From an uncultured Pelagibacteraceae bacterium (GTDB lineage Bacteria; Pseudomonadota; Alphaproteobacteria; Pelagibacterales; AG-422-B15), in NCBI GenBank assembly GCA_902634045.1, contig CACPJE010000006.1, positions 1 to 45,684 of the forward strand: DNA of 45,684 nt. The letters are read 5' to 3'. This document shows, one piece after another, positions 18,524 through 27,282 of the stretch. Position 1 is the stretch's first letter; every line of letters begins with the position of its first letter. A program made the translations under genes and the position numbers. Under the pieces are notes generated by a model that was given only the letters and a program-made list of their open reading frames with translations, made no database searches and had not been told where the DNA came from.

Positions 18524-19506
18524 TCTGCCCTCACTTGTTTAATGAGTTCTTCTATGTGTTTAATTGGTGTTTCCGGTAAAACACCATGACCCAAATTAAA
18601 AACATGGGGCTTAGATTTAAAAGCATTTAGAATCTTTTCAACTGCTTGAGATTGCTCTGTGCCACCTTTGTATAATATTTCTGGATGTAGGTTTCCTTGG
18701 TAAGAAATTTTCTGGTTTAAACTTATCACTTGGTCCAAGGGAAAATTATAATCCAGGGATATGCAGCTGATATTATTAATGTTGGAATATTTAATTTGAT
18801 TTGGAACACTTGCTGCTCGTGGAAATCCAATAGTAGGTATTGTTGTGTTATCAATTTCTTTAAATATTTTTGTTGTGGGTTCTATGCACCATTTATCAAA
18901 CTGCTCTTCATTTAATGTTCCTGCCCACGATTCAAATAATTGAAAAGCATCTATACCTGATTCAATTTGACTTAAGGCATAATTTATAGTCGCGTCGGTA
19001 AACTTTTCTATAAGTTGGTCGATTTTACTTTCGTTTCTTTCAATTAATGTTTGGGTGTTTTTCTTTCTTTCCTCTGAATTAAATAAACAATAAAAAACAG
19101 TTGTCCACGGGCCTCCGGCAAATCCAATAAGTGGGGTTGTAGATTTTTCTTTTACTTTTTCTATTGCGTTAAAAACTGGCTCCGCTCTTTCTATTTTTTG
19201 TTCTTTACTAAAGTCTATATCAACAACGGGTCCTCTCCCTCCCTCATTAAAGACTATCGATGCCTGCAGTGTGTATGGCACCATTAAGATATCAGAAAAA
19301 ATAATTGCAGCATCAAGGTTATATCTATCAACGGGCTGGAGAGTAACTTTTGCAATCTCTTCTGAGTTTAGAAACATATCCATTAAGTTGGGGTAACGAG
19401 ATCTTAGTTTTCTATATTCTGGTAAATGCCTTCCTGCTTGTCTCATTAACCATAGGGGTGTGGAGGTTGTTTGTTTTTGTTTTAGGGTATCTTTAAATAT
19501 ACTCAT
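18520..19506 (-). CDS. hemE: Uroporphyrinogen decarboxylase
   Basis: Converts uroporphyrinogen III to coproporphyrinogen III. Motifs: LWLMRQAGRHLPEYRKLR near the N-terminus, IIFSDILMVPYTLQA with the catalytic Asp, and GFAGGPWTTVFY. A frame extending 25 codons further upstream begins with a Tyr/Asn-rich segment unlike the family; ATG at 19506 (MSIFKDTLKQ) gives 328 aa and is preferred. It is the first gene of the leftward haem operon and borders the candidate origin, as in several alphaproteobacteria where oriC is next to hemE. Confidence 0.97.
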   Translation of the reverse strand: MSIFKDTLKQKQTTSTPLWLMRQAGRHLPEYRKLRSRYPNLMDMFLNSEEIAKVTLQPVDRYNLDAAIIFSDILMVPYTLQASIVFNEGGRGPVVDIDFSKEQKIERAEPVFNAIEKVKEKSTTPLIGFAGGPWTTVFYCLFNSEERKKNTQTLIERNESKIDQLIEKFTDATINYALSQIESGIDAFQLFESWAGTLNEEQFDKWCIEPTTKIFKEIDNTTIPTIGFPRAASVPNQIKYSNINNISCISLDYNFPLDQVISLNQKISYQGNLHPEILYKGGTEQSQAVEKILNAFKSKPHVFNLGHGVLPETPIKHIEELIKQVRAE

Positions 19507-19784
19507 TAATATATATATAAGGTTGTAGTAGTAGTTGTTCCTGTGGTTATGTGAGTATAGGAAAAATATAAAAAAACCCACATTCTTTTAAATAAATAAA
19601 ATAGCAAAACCAAATGGCATTTAGACTTATCCATACCTGTTAATAATAATTGTTATATAGTCTACAGGTGGATAAAATAGTAATAAAAGACCTAAAAAAA
19701 AGAAAAAAAGCGAAATTGAGCTATAAACAAGAAACCACTAAAAATAATCAACACAAAAGACATAATTACCAATAGTTTATAAAC
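19507..19784. other. Candidate chromosomal replication origin (oriC) between hemE and maf
   Basis: 278-bp divergent, very AT-rich spacer, the largest in the window. It contains two near-consensus DnaA boxes facing each other: TTATCCATA (19627-19635, plus) and TTATCCACC (19667-19675, minus), each 8/9 to TTWTNCACA. A TAGTAGTAG run (19526-19534) resembles a DnaA-trio. Next to these are AT-only stretches (19566-19600) and an A-rich, almost T-poor plus strand (19681-19740). Known context: oriC adjoins hemE in Caulobacter and relatives. Gene orientation flips here and parABS is close. Few boxes and no experiment, so this remains a candidate; the same spacer must also hold the hemE and maf promoters. 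Confidence 0.6.
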
Positions 19785-20384
19785 ATGAATATTCTTCTAG
19801 CCTCAAAAAGTCCAACACGAGCAAAACTGCTTAAAAAAGCAGGAATAAAGTTTGAAACAGTAAGTCACGGCGTAGATGAAGAAGAGGTTAAGCTGTCTAT
19901 GTCCTCTCAATCACCTAAAGAGATAGCTGTTAAATTAAGTGAGCTCAAGGCGCTAAAACCATCCTCATCAAATCCAGATGTATTTGTTATCGGGTCTGAC
20001 CAGGTCCTTGATCTGCAAGGAAAGCTTTTTAATAAGGCAAACAACAGAGGAGAGGCTGTGGAACAGCTAAGAACTCTTAGCGGACAAGAGCACACATTAA
20101 TTACCTCTACAGTAATAGCAAAAAACAACAGTATTGTATGGAGATATTTAAATGAGTCTAAAATGAAAATGCGAGCGTTGAGTGAGGAAATGATACAAAG
20201 CTATCTTGCAGAAGCAAGTGATGAAATTTTGAATATAGTTGGTGTTTATGCAATAGAAAAAGAAGGCATTAAACTATTTGAGTCAATTGACGGGGATATA
20301 TTTTCTATTCAGGGCATTTCTATGTTGCCCTTAACACAGTTTTTGTGGAACAATAATATTTTATTTACAAATGACCCAAAGTAA
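19785..20384 (+). CDS. maf: Maf family nucleotide pyrophosphatase
   Basis: Maf/YhdE/YceF-type house-cleaning nucleoside triphosphate pyrophosphatase (acts on modified or non-canonical nucleotides; exact preference unclear). Conserved LASKSPTRAKLLKKAGI at the N-terminus and GSDQVL in place of the more usual GADTVV, then the LSGQEHTLITSTVI segment. 199 aa. First gene rightward from the candidate origin; overlaps aroE by 14 bp. Order maf-aroE-coaE-dnaQ is conserved in alphaproteobacteria. Confidence 0.93.
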   Translation: MNILLASKSPTRAKLLKKAGIKFETVSHGVDEEEVKLSMSSQSPKEIAVKLSELKALKPSSSNPDVFVIGSDQVLDLQGKLFNKANNRGEAVEQLRTLSGQEHTLITSTVIAKNNSIVWRYLNESKMKMRALSEEMIQSYLAEASDEILNIVGVYAIEKEGIKLFESIDGDIFSIQGISMLPLTQFLWNNNILFTNDPK

Positions 20385-21198
20385 AAAAACAGGTGTAATC
20401 GGATTTCCAGTAGATCACAGCATCTCACCGATAATCCATAACCACTGGATTAAGGAAAACAACATTGATGCAGTAAATTATGAAAAAATCAATATTGACC
20501 CGGAGCATTTCGAAAAAGAGGTGTGCGCTCTAATCGAAAGTGGAATATCAGGCCTTAACGTGACAGTGCCATTAAAGGAGCTTGCGTTTTCTTTTGCTAA
20601 GGAGTTAACCGATGTTTCAAAGCAAACAGGGGCAGTGAATACTCTTACTTTTAAAAAAGGCACGGTGTGTGGCGACAACACAGATGTTATCGGGTTTCAA
20701 AGATCGTTGGACCAAAAGGTTGTTGACCATAACATTCATAACAAAAACTGTTTAGTTTTAGGCGCAGGAGGAGCCGCCCGGGCAGTAGTTTGTGCAATTC
20801 ATAACCTTGGTGGAAGGGTATATATTTGTAACCGAACATTAGAAAAAGCTGAACAAATTCAAAGGTTTCTCCAGACAGAGTCAGAGGTTGTTGATCAAAA
20901 GGACCTGGGGGATGTAGTTGGCGAAATGCAGTTTATAGTGAACACAACAAGTCTAGGGCTTGGAAACACCAATAATACAATGATTAATTTTACCAAAGTT
21001 GACCAAGGGGCATTTGTGTATGATTTAATCTATAATCCTAAATTAACCAATTTTCTCTCTGATGCGCAAAAAAGAAATATCCAATATCAAAATGGAATTA
21101 AAATGCTTGTTGAGCAGGCCGCAGAATCTTTTAATATTTGGCATAACGTTCTTCCCAAAAACAGCGACTTATTAATGAATAAACTAGAGGGGCTGTAA
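20371..21198 (+). CDS. aroE: Shikimate dehydrogenase (NADP+)
   Basis: Reduces 3-dehydroshikimate to shikimate in aromatic amino acid synthesis. Substrate site: GFPVDHSISPIIHNHW with the paired Ser, NVTVPLKE with the catalytic Lys, GDNTDVIGF with the catalytic Asp. NADP-binding loop GAGGAARAVV followed by NRTLEKAEQ, where Arg after Asn favours NADP. 275 aa, complete. Overlaps maf (14 bp) and coaE (1 bp). Confidence 0.97.
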   Translation: MTQSKKTGVIGFPVDHSISPIIHNHWIKENNIDAVNYEKINIDPEHFEKEVCALIESGISGLNVTVPLKELAFSFAKELTDVSKQTGAVNTLTFKKGTVCGDNTDVIGFQRSLDQKVVDHNIHNKNCLVLGAGGAARAVVCAIHNLGGRVYICNRTLEKAEQIQRFLQTESEVVDQKDLGDVVGEMQFIVNTTSLGLGNTNNTMINFTKVDQGAFVYDLIYNPKLTNFLSDAQKRNIQYQNGIKMLVEQAAESFNIWHNVLPKNSDLLMNKLEGL

Positions 21199-21827
21199 TG
21201 CTTTTAGTTGGCTTAACGGGTTCTATCGGCACAGGAAAGTCTACTACTGCAGCAATGTTTAAGGAGTATAATTTTGGTGTTTATAATGCTGATGATACAG
21301 TTCACTATATTTATGAAAACGATATGAGTGTAATTGATAAAATTAATGAAATTTTTCCTGGGACAAAAGAAGACAATAAAGTAAATCGAAAATCGCTTCG
21401 AGATATTTTAAATAAACAACCAGAAAAGTTTAAAGACTTAGAATCTGTAGTTCACCCTGTAACAAGGCAGTATCAAATTAACTATATTAAAAAACTAATA
21501 GAAGAAAAAAAATTTGGTTGTATTTTAGATATTCCTTTACTCTTTGAGACAGGAGGAGAGAAATATGTAGACACATCAATTGTAGTTATTGCTTCAGAAA
21601 ATAAACAACAAGAGAGAGTAGTGGGTGAAAGACAAATACCGATGGAGGTTTTTAAAATTCTAAAAAAGCAACAAATGCCTGATCAAGAAAAACTAAAAAA
21701 AGCAAATTTTATAATTTCTACTGAAACCAGCATTGAATCTACTAAAGATGAGGTTTCAAATACGGTAGAGCAATTAAAGTTATTGGAGCCTAAAGCGTGG
21801 AATGAATTCTTTAACAAAGCCAACTAG
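21198..21827 (+). CDS. coaE: Dephospho-CoA kinase
   Basis: Last enzyme of coenzyme A synthesis, phosphorylating the 3'-OH of dephospho-CoA. P-loop GSIGTGKST (8-16) after VGLTG, the NADD motif, the LESVVHPVTRQ segment and DIPLLFETGG are all CoaE signatures. 209 aa. Start ATG shares a base with the aroE stop, and dnaQ begins immediately after its stop, so the four genes are tightly coupled. Confidence 0.97.
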   Translation: MLLVGLTGSIGTGKSTTAAMFKEYNFGVYNADDTVHYIYENDMSVIDKINEIFPGTKEDNKVNRKSLRDILNKQPEKFKDLESVVHPVTRQYQINYIKKLIEEKKFGCILDIPLLFETGGEKYVDTSIVVIASENKQQERVVGERQIPMEVFKILKKQQMPDQEKLKKANFIISTETSIESTKDEVSNTVEQLKLLEPKAWNEFFNKAN

Positions 21828-22511
21828 ATGAGAGAGATCATTTTAGACACAGAAACTACTGGCTTGAGACCCGGTGAGGGTCATAAGATTATAGAAATTG
21901 CTGCATTAGAAATTATTGATTTTATTCCTACAGGAAAGACCTACCATCAATATATTAATCCTGAACGCGACGTCCCTCAAACGTCAACAGACATACACGG
22001 AATTACTAGTGATTTTTTGTATGATAAGCCTACCTTTAATAAAGTAGCTGATGAATTTATACAGTTTGTTCAAAACGATACTATAGTTGCTCATAATATT
22101 GATTTTGACATTGGTTTTATTAATTATGAGCTTCAAAGTTGTGGGAAGCCATCTCTAAATAATAAAAAGGTCGATACTGTAACGATTGCTAGAGAAAAGT
22201 TCCCTGGTCAAGGAGTATCTTTAGATGCACTGTGTAAAAGATTTTCTATTGATAACACCCAACGAGAAAAGCATTCTGCTACTCTTGATGCAGAGTTATT
22301 GGCAAAAGTTTATATTGAGCTTTTAGATGCAAGAGAACCAAGTTTAGATTTAAAACAGGAAGAATATATTCAGACCCAAGAACATAATTTTGACGTTTCA
22401 AAGATTCAAAATCGTAATCTTCCCCCACGAATAACTGATGAAGAAAAAAAGTTACATGAAGAATTTATTGAAACTTTGGGTGAAAATGCTATCTGGAAAA
22501 AAATCAAATAA
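21828..22511 (+). CDS. dnaQ: DNA polymerase III epsilon subunit
   Basis: 3'-5' proofreading exonuclease of the replicative polymerase. DEDDh residues are visible: ILDTETTGL (Asp7, Glu9), HNIDFDIGFI in Exo II, and HSATLDAELL in Exo III with the catalytic His and Asp. 227 aa is the normal length for a stand-alone alphaproteobacterial epsilon; the C-terminal tail would bind alpha. No spacer to coaE. Confidence 0.96.
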   Translation: MREIILDTETTGLRPGEGHKIIEIAALEIIDFIPTGKTYHQYINPERDVPQTSTDIHGITSDFLYDKPTFNKVADEFIQFVQNDTIVAHNIDFDIGFINYELQSCGKPSLNNKKVDTVTIAREKFPGQGVSLDALCKRFSIDNTQREKHSATLDAELLAKVYIELLDAREPSLDLKQEEYIQTQEHNFDVSKIQNRNLPPRITDEEKKLHEEFIETLGENAIWKKIK

Positions 22512-22520
22512 TTTAGCTGC

Positions 22521-23381
22521 ATGAAAGATAATCAGATCAACCATACAATAGCCTCACCTACAGAACAACCTTCAACACCAGTCCCTGCAGCAACAGTTTT
22601 GCTTGTAAGAGATAATAATAAAAAAATAGAAGTGTTTATGTTGAAACGTGCAACTCGAACAAACTTTGGTGGAGCTTGGGTATTCCCAGGGGGTAAATTA
22701 GATACAAATGATCGACTCAAAAATATTGTAGATATGTGCTATGGCCTAGATGATATCGAAGCCTCAAAAAAACTTAATATGAATGTTGGAGGGATACATT
22801 ATTGGATTGCATGCATTCGTGAATGTTTTGAGGAAAGTGGAATTCTATTAGCCTATCGAAATAATGGAGAGATAGTAAATAATGTATCTGGTAGGGAAAC
22901 TAAAATTATTGAACAGTATCGAAAAAAATTACTTAACGGTGAGAATGTATTTTTGCATATGATGCAAGAATTAGATATGCAATTGGCCACTGATCAACTA
23001 GCTTATATCTCTCACTGGATTACACCGGCAATAGAAAAAAAACGATATAATACAAGGTTTTTCATTGCAAAATCTCCAGCTCAAAAAGCGGCTCATGACG
23101 GATTTGAGGGTGTAGATAGTAAGTGGATCGACCCTGAAAAGGCCTTATTAGAAATGAAAAAAGGCAAATTCCCAATAATTATGCCAACTATAAAAAGTTT
23201 AGAGTTAGTGGCTGCCTATCAATCAACAGATGAATTATTAGAGCTTAATAGAAATAATAACTATAAAAACATTTCAACCATTGAACCAAAATTTATTATT
23301 GAAAATGGACAAGCAAAGCTTGTAACCAAAGAACCAAAACTTACTACTGAAAATGGAAAGACATCATTAGTAATAAATTAG
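22521..23381 (+). CDS. Nudix hydrolase of the NUDT19-like type, with duplicated C-terminal tail
   Basis: Hydrolyses a nucleoside diphosphate linked to another moiety; the NUDT19-like group includes CoA/acyl-CoA diphosphatases (established family knowledge), but the substrate here is unproven. The Nudix box is split: GGAWVFPGGKLD (50-61) is separated by about 40 residues from RECFEESGIL (100-109), as in NUDT19 relatives. The last 32 residues are two 16-residue repeats beginning EPKFIIENG and EPKLTTENG, a recent-looking 48-bp tandem duplication (23283-23378). 286 aa. Follows dnaQ by 9 bp. Adjacent coaE makes a CoA connection tempting but unproven. Confidence 0.85.
   Translation: MKDNQINHTIASPTEQPSTPVPAATVLLVRDNNKKIEVFMLKRATRTNFGGAWVFPGGKLDTNDRLKNIVDMCYGLDDIEASKKLNMNVGGIHYWIACIRECFEESGILLAYRNNGEIVNNVSGRETKIIEQYRKKLLNGENVFLHMMQELDMQLATDQLAYISHWITPAIEKKRYNTRFFIAKSPAQKAAHDGFEGVDSKWIDPEKALLEMKKGKFPIIMPTIKSLELVAAYQSTDELLELNRNNNYKNISTIEPKFIIENGQAKLVTKEPKLTTENGKTSLVIN
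23283..23378 (+). repeat. 48-bp in-frame tandem duplication at the Nudix gene 3' end
   Basis: Two 48-bp units (23283-23330, 23331-23378) encode EPKFIIENGQAKLVTK and EPKLTTENGKTSLVIN. A second, smaller 11-bp repeat (TTAGTAATAAA, 23367-23388) spans the stop codon. Both suggest slippage or duplication at this gene end. Confidence 0.8.
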
Positions 23382-23396
23382 TAATAAATTAAAAAT

Positions 23397-23822
23397 TTAA
23401 TTAGCTGCTTGTTTTCTTTTTTGATATAAATCTGCAAAATTTACTGGGTCAAGCATAAGTGGCGGTAAAGCACCATCAGCGTGCAGATCATAAATAATTC
23501 TTCTAGCAAAAGGAAATAGTTGTCTTGGGCATTCAACTAGTAAGTACGCTTCTTTAATATCATCAGTCAGGTTCTCAATCTCAAAAATTCCAACATACTT
23601 TAAATCGACAATATAAATCTGCTCTTCAACACGGGCAGCAGATACATTTATATTCAATTCTATTTCATAAATATTGGTATTTTTTTGGTTAGCTGCTTTT
23701 ACATCAACCTTTGCATTAATTGCAGGTCTTTCATCTTTTGCCTGAAACCCACTTGGTCCTTTAGGATTTTCAAATGATAAATCTTTTACAAATTGAGTAA
23801 TTATTTTTGCGGTTACGTCCAT
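23397..23822 (-). CDS. secB: Protein-export chaperone SecB
   Basis: Tetrameric cytoplasmic chaperone that delivers unfolded preproteins to SecA. Conserved FVKDLSFENP near the N-terminus, EEQIYIVDLKYVGIFEI in the middle and the LFPFARRIIYDL...ADGALPPLMLDPVNFADLY-type C-terminal region are diagnostic. 141 aa. Overlaps fxsA by 1 bp on the same strand; convergent with the Nudix gene. Confidence 0.96.
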   Translation of the reverse strand: MDVTAKIITQFVKDLSFENPKGPSGFQAKDERPAINAKVDVKAANQKNTNIYEIELNINVSAARVEEQIYIVDLKYVGIFEIENLTDDIKEAYLLVECPRQLFPFARRIIYDLHADGALPPLMLDPVNFADLYQKRKQAAN

Positions 23823-24271
23823 TATTTCTCCTCATGGTCTTCTTCTATTTCTATGAAGTCACCATCTATGGTTTCATTTATATCTTTTTTATATTGTTTC
23901 TGAGCATTTGAATATCTTTGAAAAAAGAAATTTTTAACCATAGCTAAAAGCAATACTCTGGTTTGGGGAACAAGACCCAAAAATCCAATAATGTCAGTTA
24001 AGAATCCTGGAGTTACAAGAAGTATGCCAGCTATTAAAATAACTAAACCATCAAACATTCCTTGAACAGGAATCTGTTGGTTCTGGAGCTCAACCCCAAT
24101 TTTCTGAAATGTTCTAAATCCTTGCTGTCTCACAAAATATACCCCTACAGCCGCAGTTAAGAAAATAATCAAAATTGTATTAAACGTGCCTAAAAAACCG
24201 CCAACCTGAATAAAAATTGATATCTCGATTATTGGTAAGATTATGAAAATAATGAGTAAATACAAAAACAA
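23822..24271 (-). CDS. fxsA: FxsA family membrane protein
   Basis: Small cytoplasmic-membrane protein of the FxsA family (named for suppression of phage-T7 exclusion; native role unclear). Two to three hydrophobic segments: residues 1-25, 29-48 and about 75-100, including the conserved LLVTPGFLTDIIGFLGLVP stretch. C-terminal tail is charged (Glu/Asp-rich). The only near start is TTG at 24271, with no ATG in frame close by. 149 aa. Placed between secB and a divergent Tim44-like gene, a common alphaproteobacterial order. Confidence 0.9.
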   Translation of the reverse strand: MFLYLLIIFIILPIIEISIFIQVGGFLGTFNTILIIFLTAAVGVYFVRQQGFRTFQKIGVELQNQQIPVQGMFDGLVILIAGILLVTPGFLTDIIGFLGLVPQTRVLLLAMVKNFFFQRYSNAQKQYKKDINETIDGDFIEIEEDHEEK

Positions 24272-24338
24272 AATAGCCTTTAATAGTTGAAACTTTAGTT
24301 TAAATACCTAAATAAAGTATTCTATAATATTTATAATC

Positions 24339-24954
24339 ATGAGTGAAGCAATTCAATATCTGGATATCTTAATATTAGCTGTAATAGCAGGTTTAGTATT
24401 ATTAAGGCTAAGAAGCGTTTTAGGTAGAAGAACAGGTCACGAGAAAACAGATACCTCACGCTTTACTTATGAGGAACCACAAAAAAAACAAAGAAGAAGA
24501 AGTTATTAAAATTCAGCCAAATGTAGATTCTAAGCCTAAAGCAGATGGATGGTTTGATCAAAAAGATTTTCTTAATGGTGCATCAAATGCTTACGAATTG
24601 ATTGTTACAAATTTTGAGAATGGTAATAAAGCAGCATTAAAACCTTTTTTATCTGAATCAGTCATGAGTAGCTTTGAAGAAGTCATTGAGCAAAGAAATG
24701 CTAATGAGGAAAAAGTTGAATTCAATTTCATTGGTATAGAATCCTCTGAAATTGTTCATAAGGATTTAAAATCTAATCCTATGGAAGTTACTGTTCGCTT
24801 TATCTCAGAAATGATTACTTGTATTAAAAACAGTAAAGACGAAGTCATTTCTGGAAGCTTAAATCAAGTACAAAAAATCACGGACATTTGGACTTTTTCA
24901 AAAAATAAAAATTCTAAAAATCCTAACTGGTTATTAGTTGCAACATCTGACTAA
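24339..24954 (+). CDS. Tim44/TimA-like protein, split by a frame change at an A8 tract
   Basis: Inner-membrane-associated Tim44-like protein, the bacterial relative of the mitochondrial import-motor subunit. It appears in two frames. The N-terminal piece (24339-24509, ATG) reads MSEAIQYLDILILAVIAG then LLRLRSVLGRRTG, the family N-terminus with one TM helix. The C-terminal piece is in the +1 frame to the stop at 24954 and holds the Tim44 domain (FLNGASNAYE, VRFISEMI, DIWTF, PNWLLVATSD). Removing one A from AAAAAAAA (24481-24488) joins them into about 204 aa reading EEPQKNKEEEVIKIQ. Either a sequencing or assembly error, a new mutation, or rescue by slippage. Neighbour fxsA supports the identity. 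Confidence 0.85.
24481..24488 (+). other. A8 homopolymer at the Tim44-like frame junction
   Basis: Eight consecutive A residues where the two halves of the Tim44-like gene change frame. Runs of this length are prone to RNA polymerase slippage, replication slippage and base-calling error, so this is the likely site of the one-base discrepancy. Confidence 0.85.
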
Positions 24955-25379
24955 TTAATTAAATATTTATCAAATTTATTTCTCAGGTCTTCAGGTATCT
25001 CAGCCGATTTCATTTCACTTTGATTTGTGTGAACCCAAACTATTTCGGCTGAATTTAGTAGCTCTTCAGAATTTTCTTTATAAATTTCTTGATAAAATGT
25101 GAGACTTGAATTTCCAACTTTTTTAATTGAAGAATATATTTCTAATTTATCGTTTAATTTTGCTGGTGCTTTAAAATTCATTTGCACCGCAACTGTATGA
25201 AATTCATTATTCGTTTCTTTGATATATATATCTTGATCAAAAAGATCATCTAACAATTCACTAATAGAAATATCAAAATATGTTAGATAATGTGAATTAT
25301 AGACTATTCTTTGACAATCTATTTCTGAGTACCTCACTTTAACTTTGTGAATGTGAGATTTTGTTCCTTTAAGAGACAT
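24951..25379 (-). CDS. YbgC-like acyl-CoA thioesterase (4HBT hotdog)
   Basis: Single hotdog-domain thioesterase of the 4-hydroxybenzoyl-CoA thioesterase/YbgC type, hydrolysing acyl-CoA esters. The N-terminal VRYSEIDCQRIVYNSHYLTYFD matches the family pattern (RYxExDxxxxVYxxxYLxYF), with Asp of the IDC triplet in the catalytic position, then FHTVAVQMNFKAPAKLND. 142 aa. Substrate unknown. 6 bp downstream of hslU stop on the same strand; its end overlaps the Tim44-like gene by 4 bp (convergent). Confidence 0.88.
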   Translation of the reverse strand: MSLKGTKSHIHKVKVRYSEIDCQRIVYNSHYLTYFDISISELLDDLFDQDIYIKETNNEFHTVAVQMNFKAPAKLNDKLEIYSSIKKVGNSSLTFYQEIYKENSEELLNSAEIVWVHTNQSEMKSAEIPEDLRNKFDKYLIN

Positions 25380-25385
25380 GAAGAA

Positions 25386-26690
25386 TTATAAAATGTATTT
25401 AGATAAATCGGTATCTTTTGATAGTTCGTTTACATTATTTTTAACATATTCAGCATCAATCACTACTGATTCTCCACTTTTGTCTGCCGCAGTAAAACTA
25501 ATATCTTCTAAAACACGTTCTAAGATAGTGTGTAAGCGACGCGCACCAATATTTTCAATAGTTGAATTAATTTCAACAGCTAAAGTTGCGATAGCGTCGA
25601 TACCATCTTCAGTGAATTTCACTGTAACATTTTCAGTCCCTAATAATGCCTCATATTGTTTAATTAAACTATATTCTGGTTCTGTTAATATTCTCTTGAA
25701 ATCATTTTGCGTTAAAGCCTTTAAGCTAACACGAATTGGTAAACGTCCTTGTAATTCTGGAAGAAGGTCAGATGGTTTTGACAGTTGAAATGCCCCAGAT
25801 GCAACAAATAAAATATGATCGGTTTTAATTGTGCCATGTTTAGTATTTACCGTTGTGCCTTCTATTAATGGGAGCAAGTCTCTTTGTACTCCTTCACGAG
25901 ATACATCTCCTCCGACTCTTTCAGAACGTGCACAAACCTTATCAATCTCATCGATAAACACGATGCCATTATCTTCAACTGATTTTTTAGCTTCATTAAT
26001 GATATGATCTGAATCAATCATTTTGTCCGATTCTTCATTAACTAAAATTTCGTATGAGTCTCCAACTGTAATTTTCTTTTTCTTTGTTTTGGGACCCATT
26101 GCTTTACCTAGCATGTCATTAAGATTAATCATGCCAATCCCTGCACCTTGACCACCCTGTAGGTCAATTGTAGGAAATGAACCCGAATCTTGCATGTCAA
26201 TTTCAATTTCTTTGTTATCCATTTCATTATTTCTAAGTTTTTTTCTAAAACTCTCTCTTGTGGCAGAACCTGCTCCAGGTCCAACTAGACAGTCTAACAC
26301 TCGCTCTTCTGCTGCAAGCTGAGCCTTAGCCTTTACTTCTTTTCTTTTAATTTCACGAACCATCGTGATAGCAATCTCTATTAGATCTCTTACGATTTGT
26401 TCTACATCACGTCCAACATATCCAACTTCAGTAAATTTTGTTGCTTCAACTTTTATGAATGGAGCCTGAGCTAGTTTAGACAGACGTCTTGAAATTTCAG
26501 TTTTGCCAATTCCTGTTGGACCAATCATTAAAATATTTTTTGGAAGCACTTCTTCTTTCATATCATCAGGCAGCTGTTGACGTCGCCAACGATTTCTCAA
26601 AGCAATTGCCACTGATTTTTTTGCTTCATCTTGACCTATGATGTATCGATCTAGTTCAGAAACTATTTCTCTTGGAGAAAATGCTTGCAT
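25386..26690 (-). CDS. hslU: HslUV protease ATPase subunit HslU
   Basis: AAA+ unfoldase of the HslUV (ClpYQ) protease. Starts with [20 protein letters not shown], then Walker A GPTGIGKT (57-64), the GYVGRDVEQ pore-type motif, intermediate I domain, Walker [12 protein letters not shown], sensor region GRLPIRV and the C-terminal tail DLSKYIL that inserts into HslV. 434 aa. Two bases from the hslV stop, so a single transcript. Confidence 0.98.
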   Translation of the reverse strand: MQAFSPREIVSELDRYIIGQDEAKKSVAIALRNRWRRQQLPDDMKEEVLPKNILMIGPTGIGKTEISRRLSKLAQAPFIKVEATKFTEVGYVGRDVEQIVRDLIEIAITMVREIKRKEVKAKAQLAAEERVLDCLVGPGAGSATRESFRKKLRNNEMDNKEIEIDMQDSGSFPTIDLQGGQGAGIGMINLNDMLGKAMGPKTKKKKITVGDSYEILVNEESDKMIDSDHIINEAKKSVEDNGIVFIDEIDKVCARSERVGGDVSREGVQRDLLPLIEGTTVNTKHGTIKTDHILFVASGAFQLSKPSDLLPELQGRLPIRVSLKALTQNDFKRILTEPEYSLIKQYEALLGTENVTVKFTEDGIDAIATLAVEINSTIENIGARRLHTILERVLEDISFTAADKSGESVVIDAEYVKNNVNELSKDTDLSKYIL

Positions 26691-26692
26691 GA

Positions 26693-27244
26693 TTAATATA
26701 CTATTTTTTCTACTGTGATGTTATTGTTGGTATATACACATATTTCAGCTGCAATATTTAAAGATTTTAAGGCTATCTCTTCAGCACTCATATCAGTATC
26801 TATTAATGCTTTCGCAGCAGAAAGCGCAAAATTGCCACCACTTCCAATTCCAATAATGTTACCTTCAGGATCAAGCACATCACCCATTCCTGTAATTAAT
26901 AATGAAGTCGAAGCGTCAGCAACTGTTAATAAAGCCTCTAAACGTCTTAAATATTTATCTGTTCTCCAATCTTTAGCTAATTCCACGCACGCTCGTGTTA
27001 ACTGCTTAGGATGTTTTTCTAGCTTTGCTTCAAGTCTTTCAAATAAGGTAAATGCATCTGCAGTTGCACCTGCAAACCCAGCGATAACACTACCATCACC
27101 TAATTTCCTAACCTTTTGAGCAGTTCCTTTAATTACTGTACTGCCAAGACTGACCTGACCGTCGCCAGCGATTACAACTTGATTTCCTTTTCTAACAGAA
27201 ATAATGGTTGTTCCACGCCATGAAGAAGATTGTTGGTTTTCCAT
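26693..27244 (-). CDS. hslV: HslUV protease proteolytic subunit HslV
   Basis: Threonine protease of the HslUV complex. The catalytic Thr is Thr12 in [11 protein letters not shown], so an 11-residue propeptide must be removed; this short leader is usual in alphaproteobacteria. GDGQVSLG and the [14 protein letters not shown] segment are diagnostic. 183 aa. There is no Shine-Dalgarno before the ATG, and a possible heat-shock promoter lies so close that the message could be leaderless. Confidence 0.98.
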   Translation of the reverse strand: MENQQSSSWRGTTIISVRKGNQVVIAGDGQVSLGSTVIKGTAQKVRKLGDGSVIAGFAGATADAFTLFERLEAKLEKHPKQLTRACVELAKDWRTDKYLRRLEALLTVADASTSLLITGMGDVLDPEGNIIGIGSGGNFALSAAKALIDTDMSAEEIALKSLNIAAEICVYTNNNITVEKIVY

Positions 27245-27252
27245 ATTAATAG

Positions 27253-27282
27253 ATATGTGGCTATTTATTTAAGAAGTTCAAG
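27253..27282 (-). promoter_or_regulatory. Candidate sigma-32-type promoter of hslVU
   Basis: On the minus strand CTTGAA (27282-27277) and CCACATAT (27260-27253) resemble the heat-shock consensus CTTGAA / CCCCATNT, with a 16-bp spacer, slightly long. The -10 ends 8 bp from the hslV ATG, implying a very short or absent leader. Confidence 0.35.

Noticed and set aside
19507-19581. N-terminal extension of hemE by 25 codons
   Set aside because: Asn/Tyr-rich translation unlike any HemE, and it would consume part of the regulatory spacer; ATG 19506 fits the family.
25378-25788. 136-aa open frame opposite hslU
   Set aside because: Shadow of hslU codon bias; Ser-rich translation with no recognisable domain.
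26715-27119. 134-aa open frame opposite hslV
   Set aside because: Antisense shadow of hslV; Ser/Ala/Pro-rich without family resemblance.
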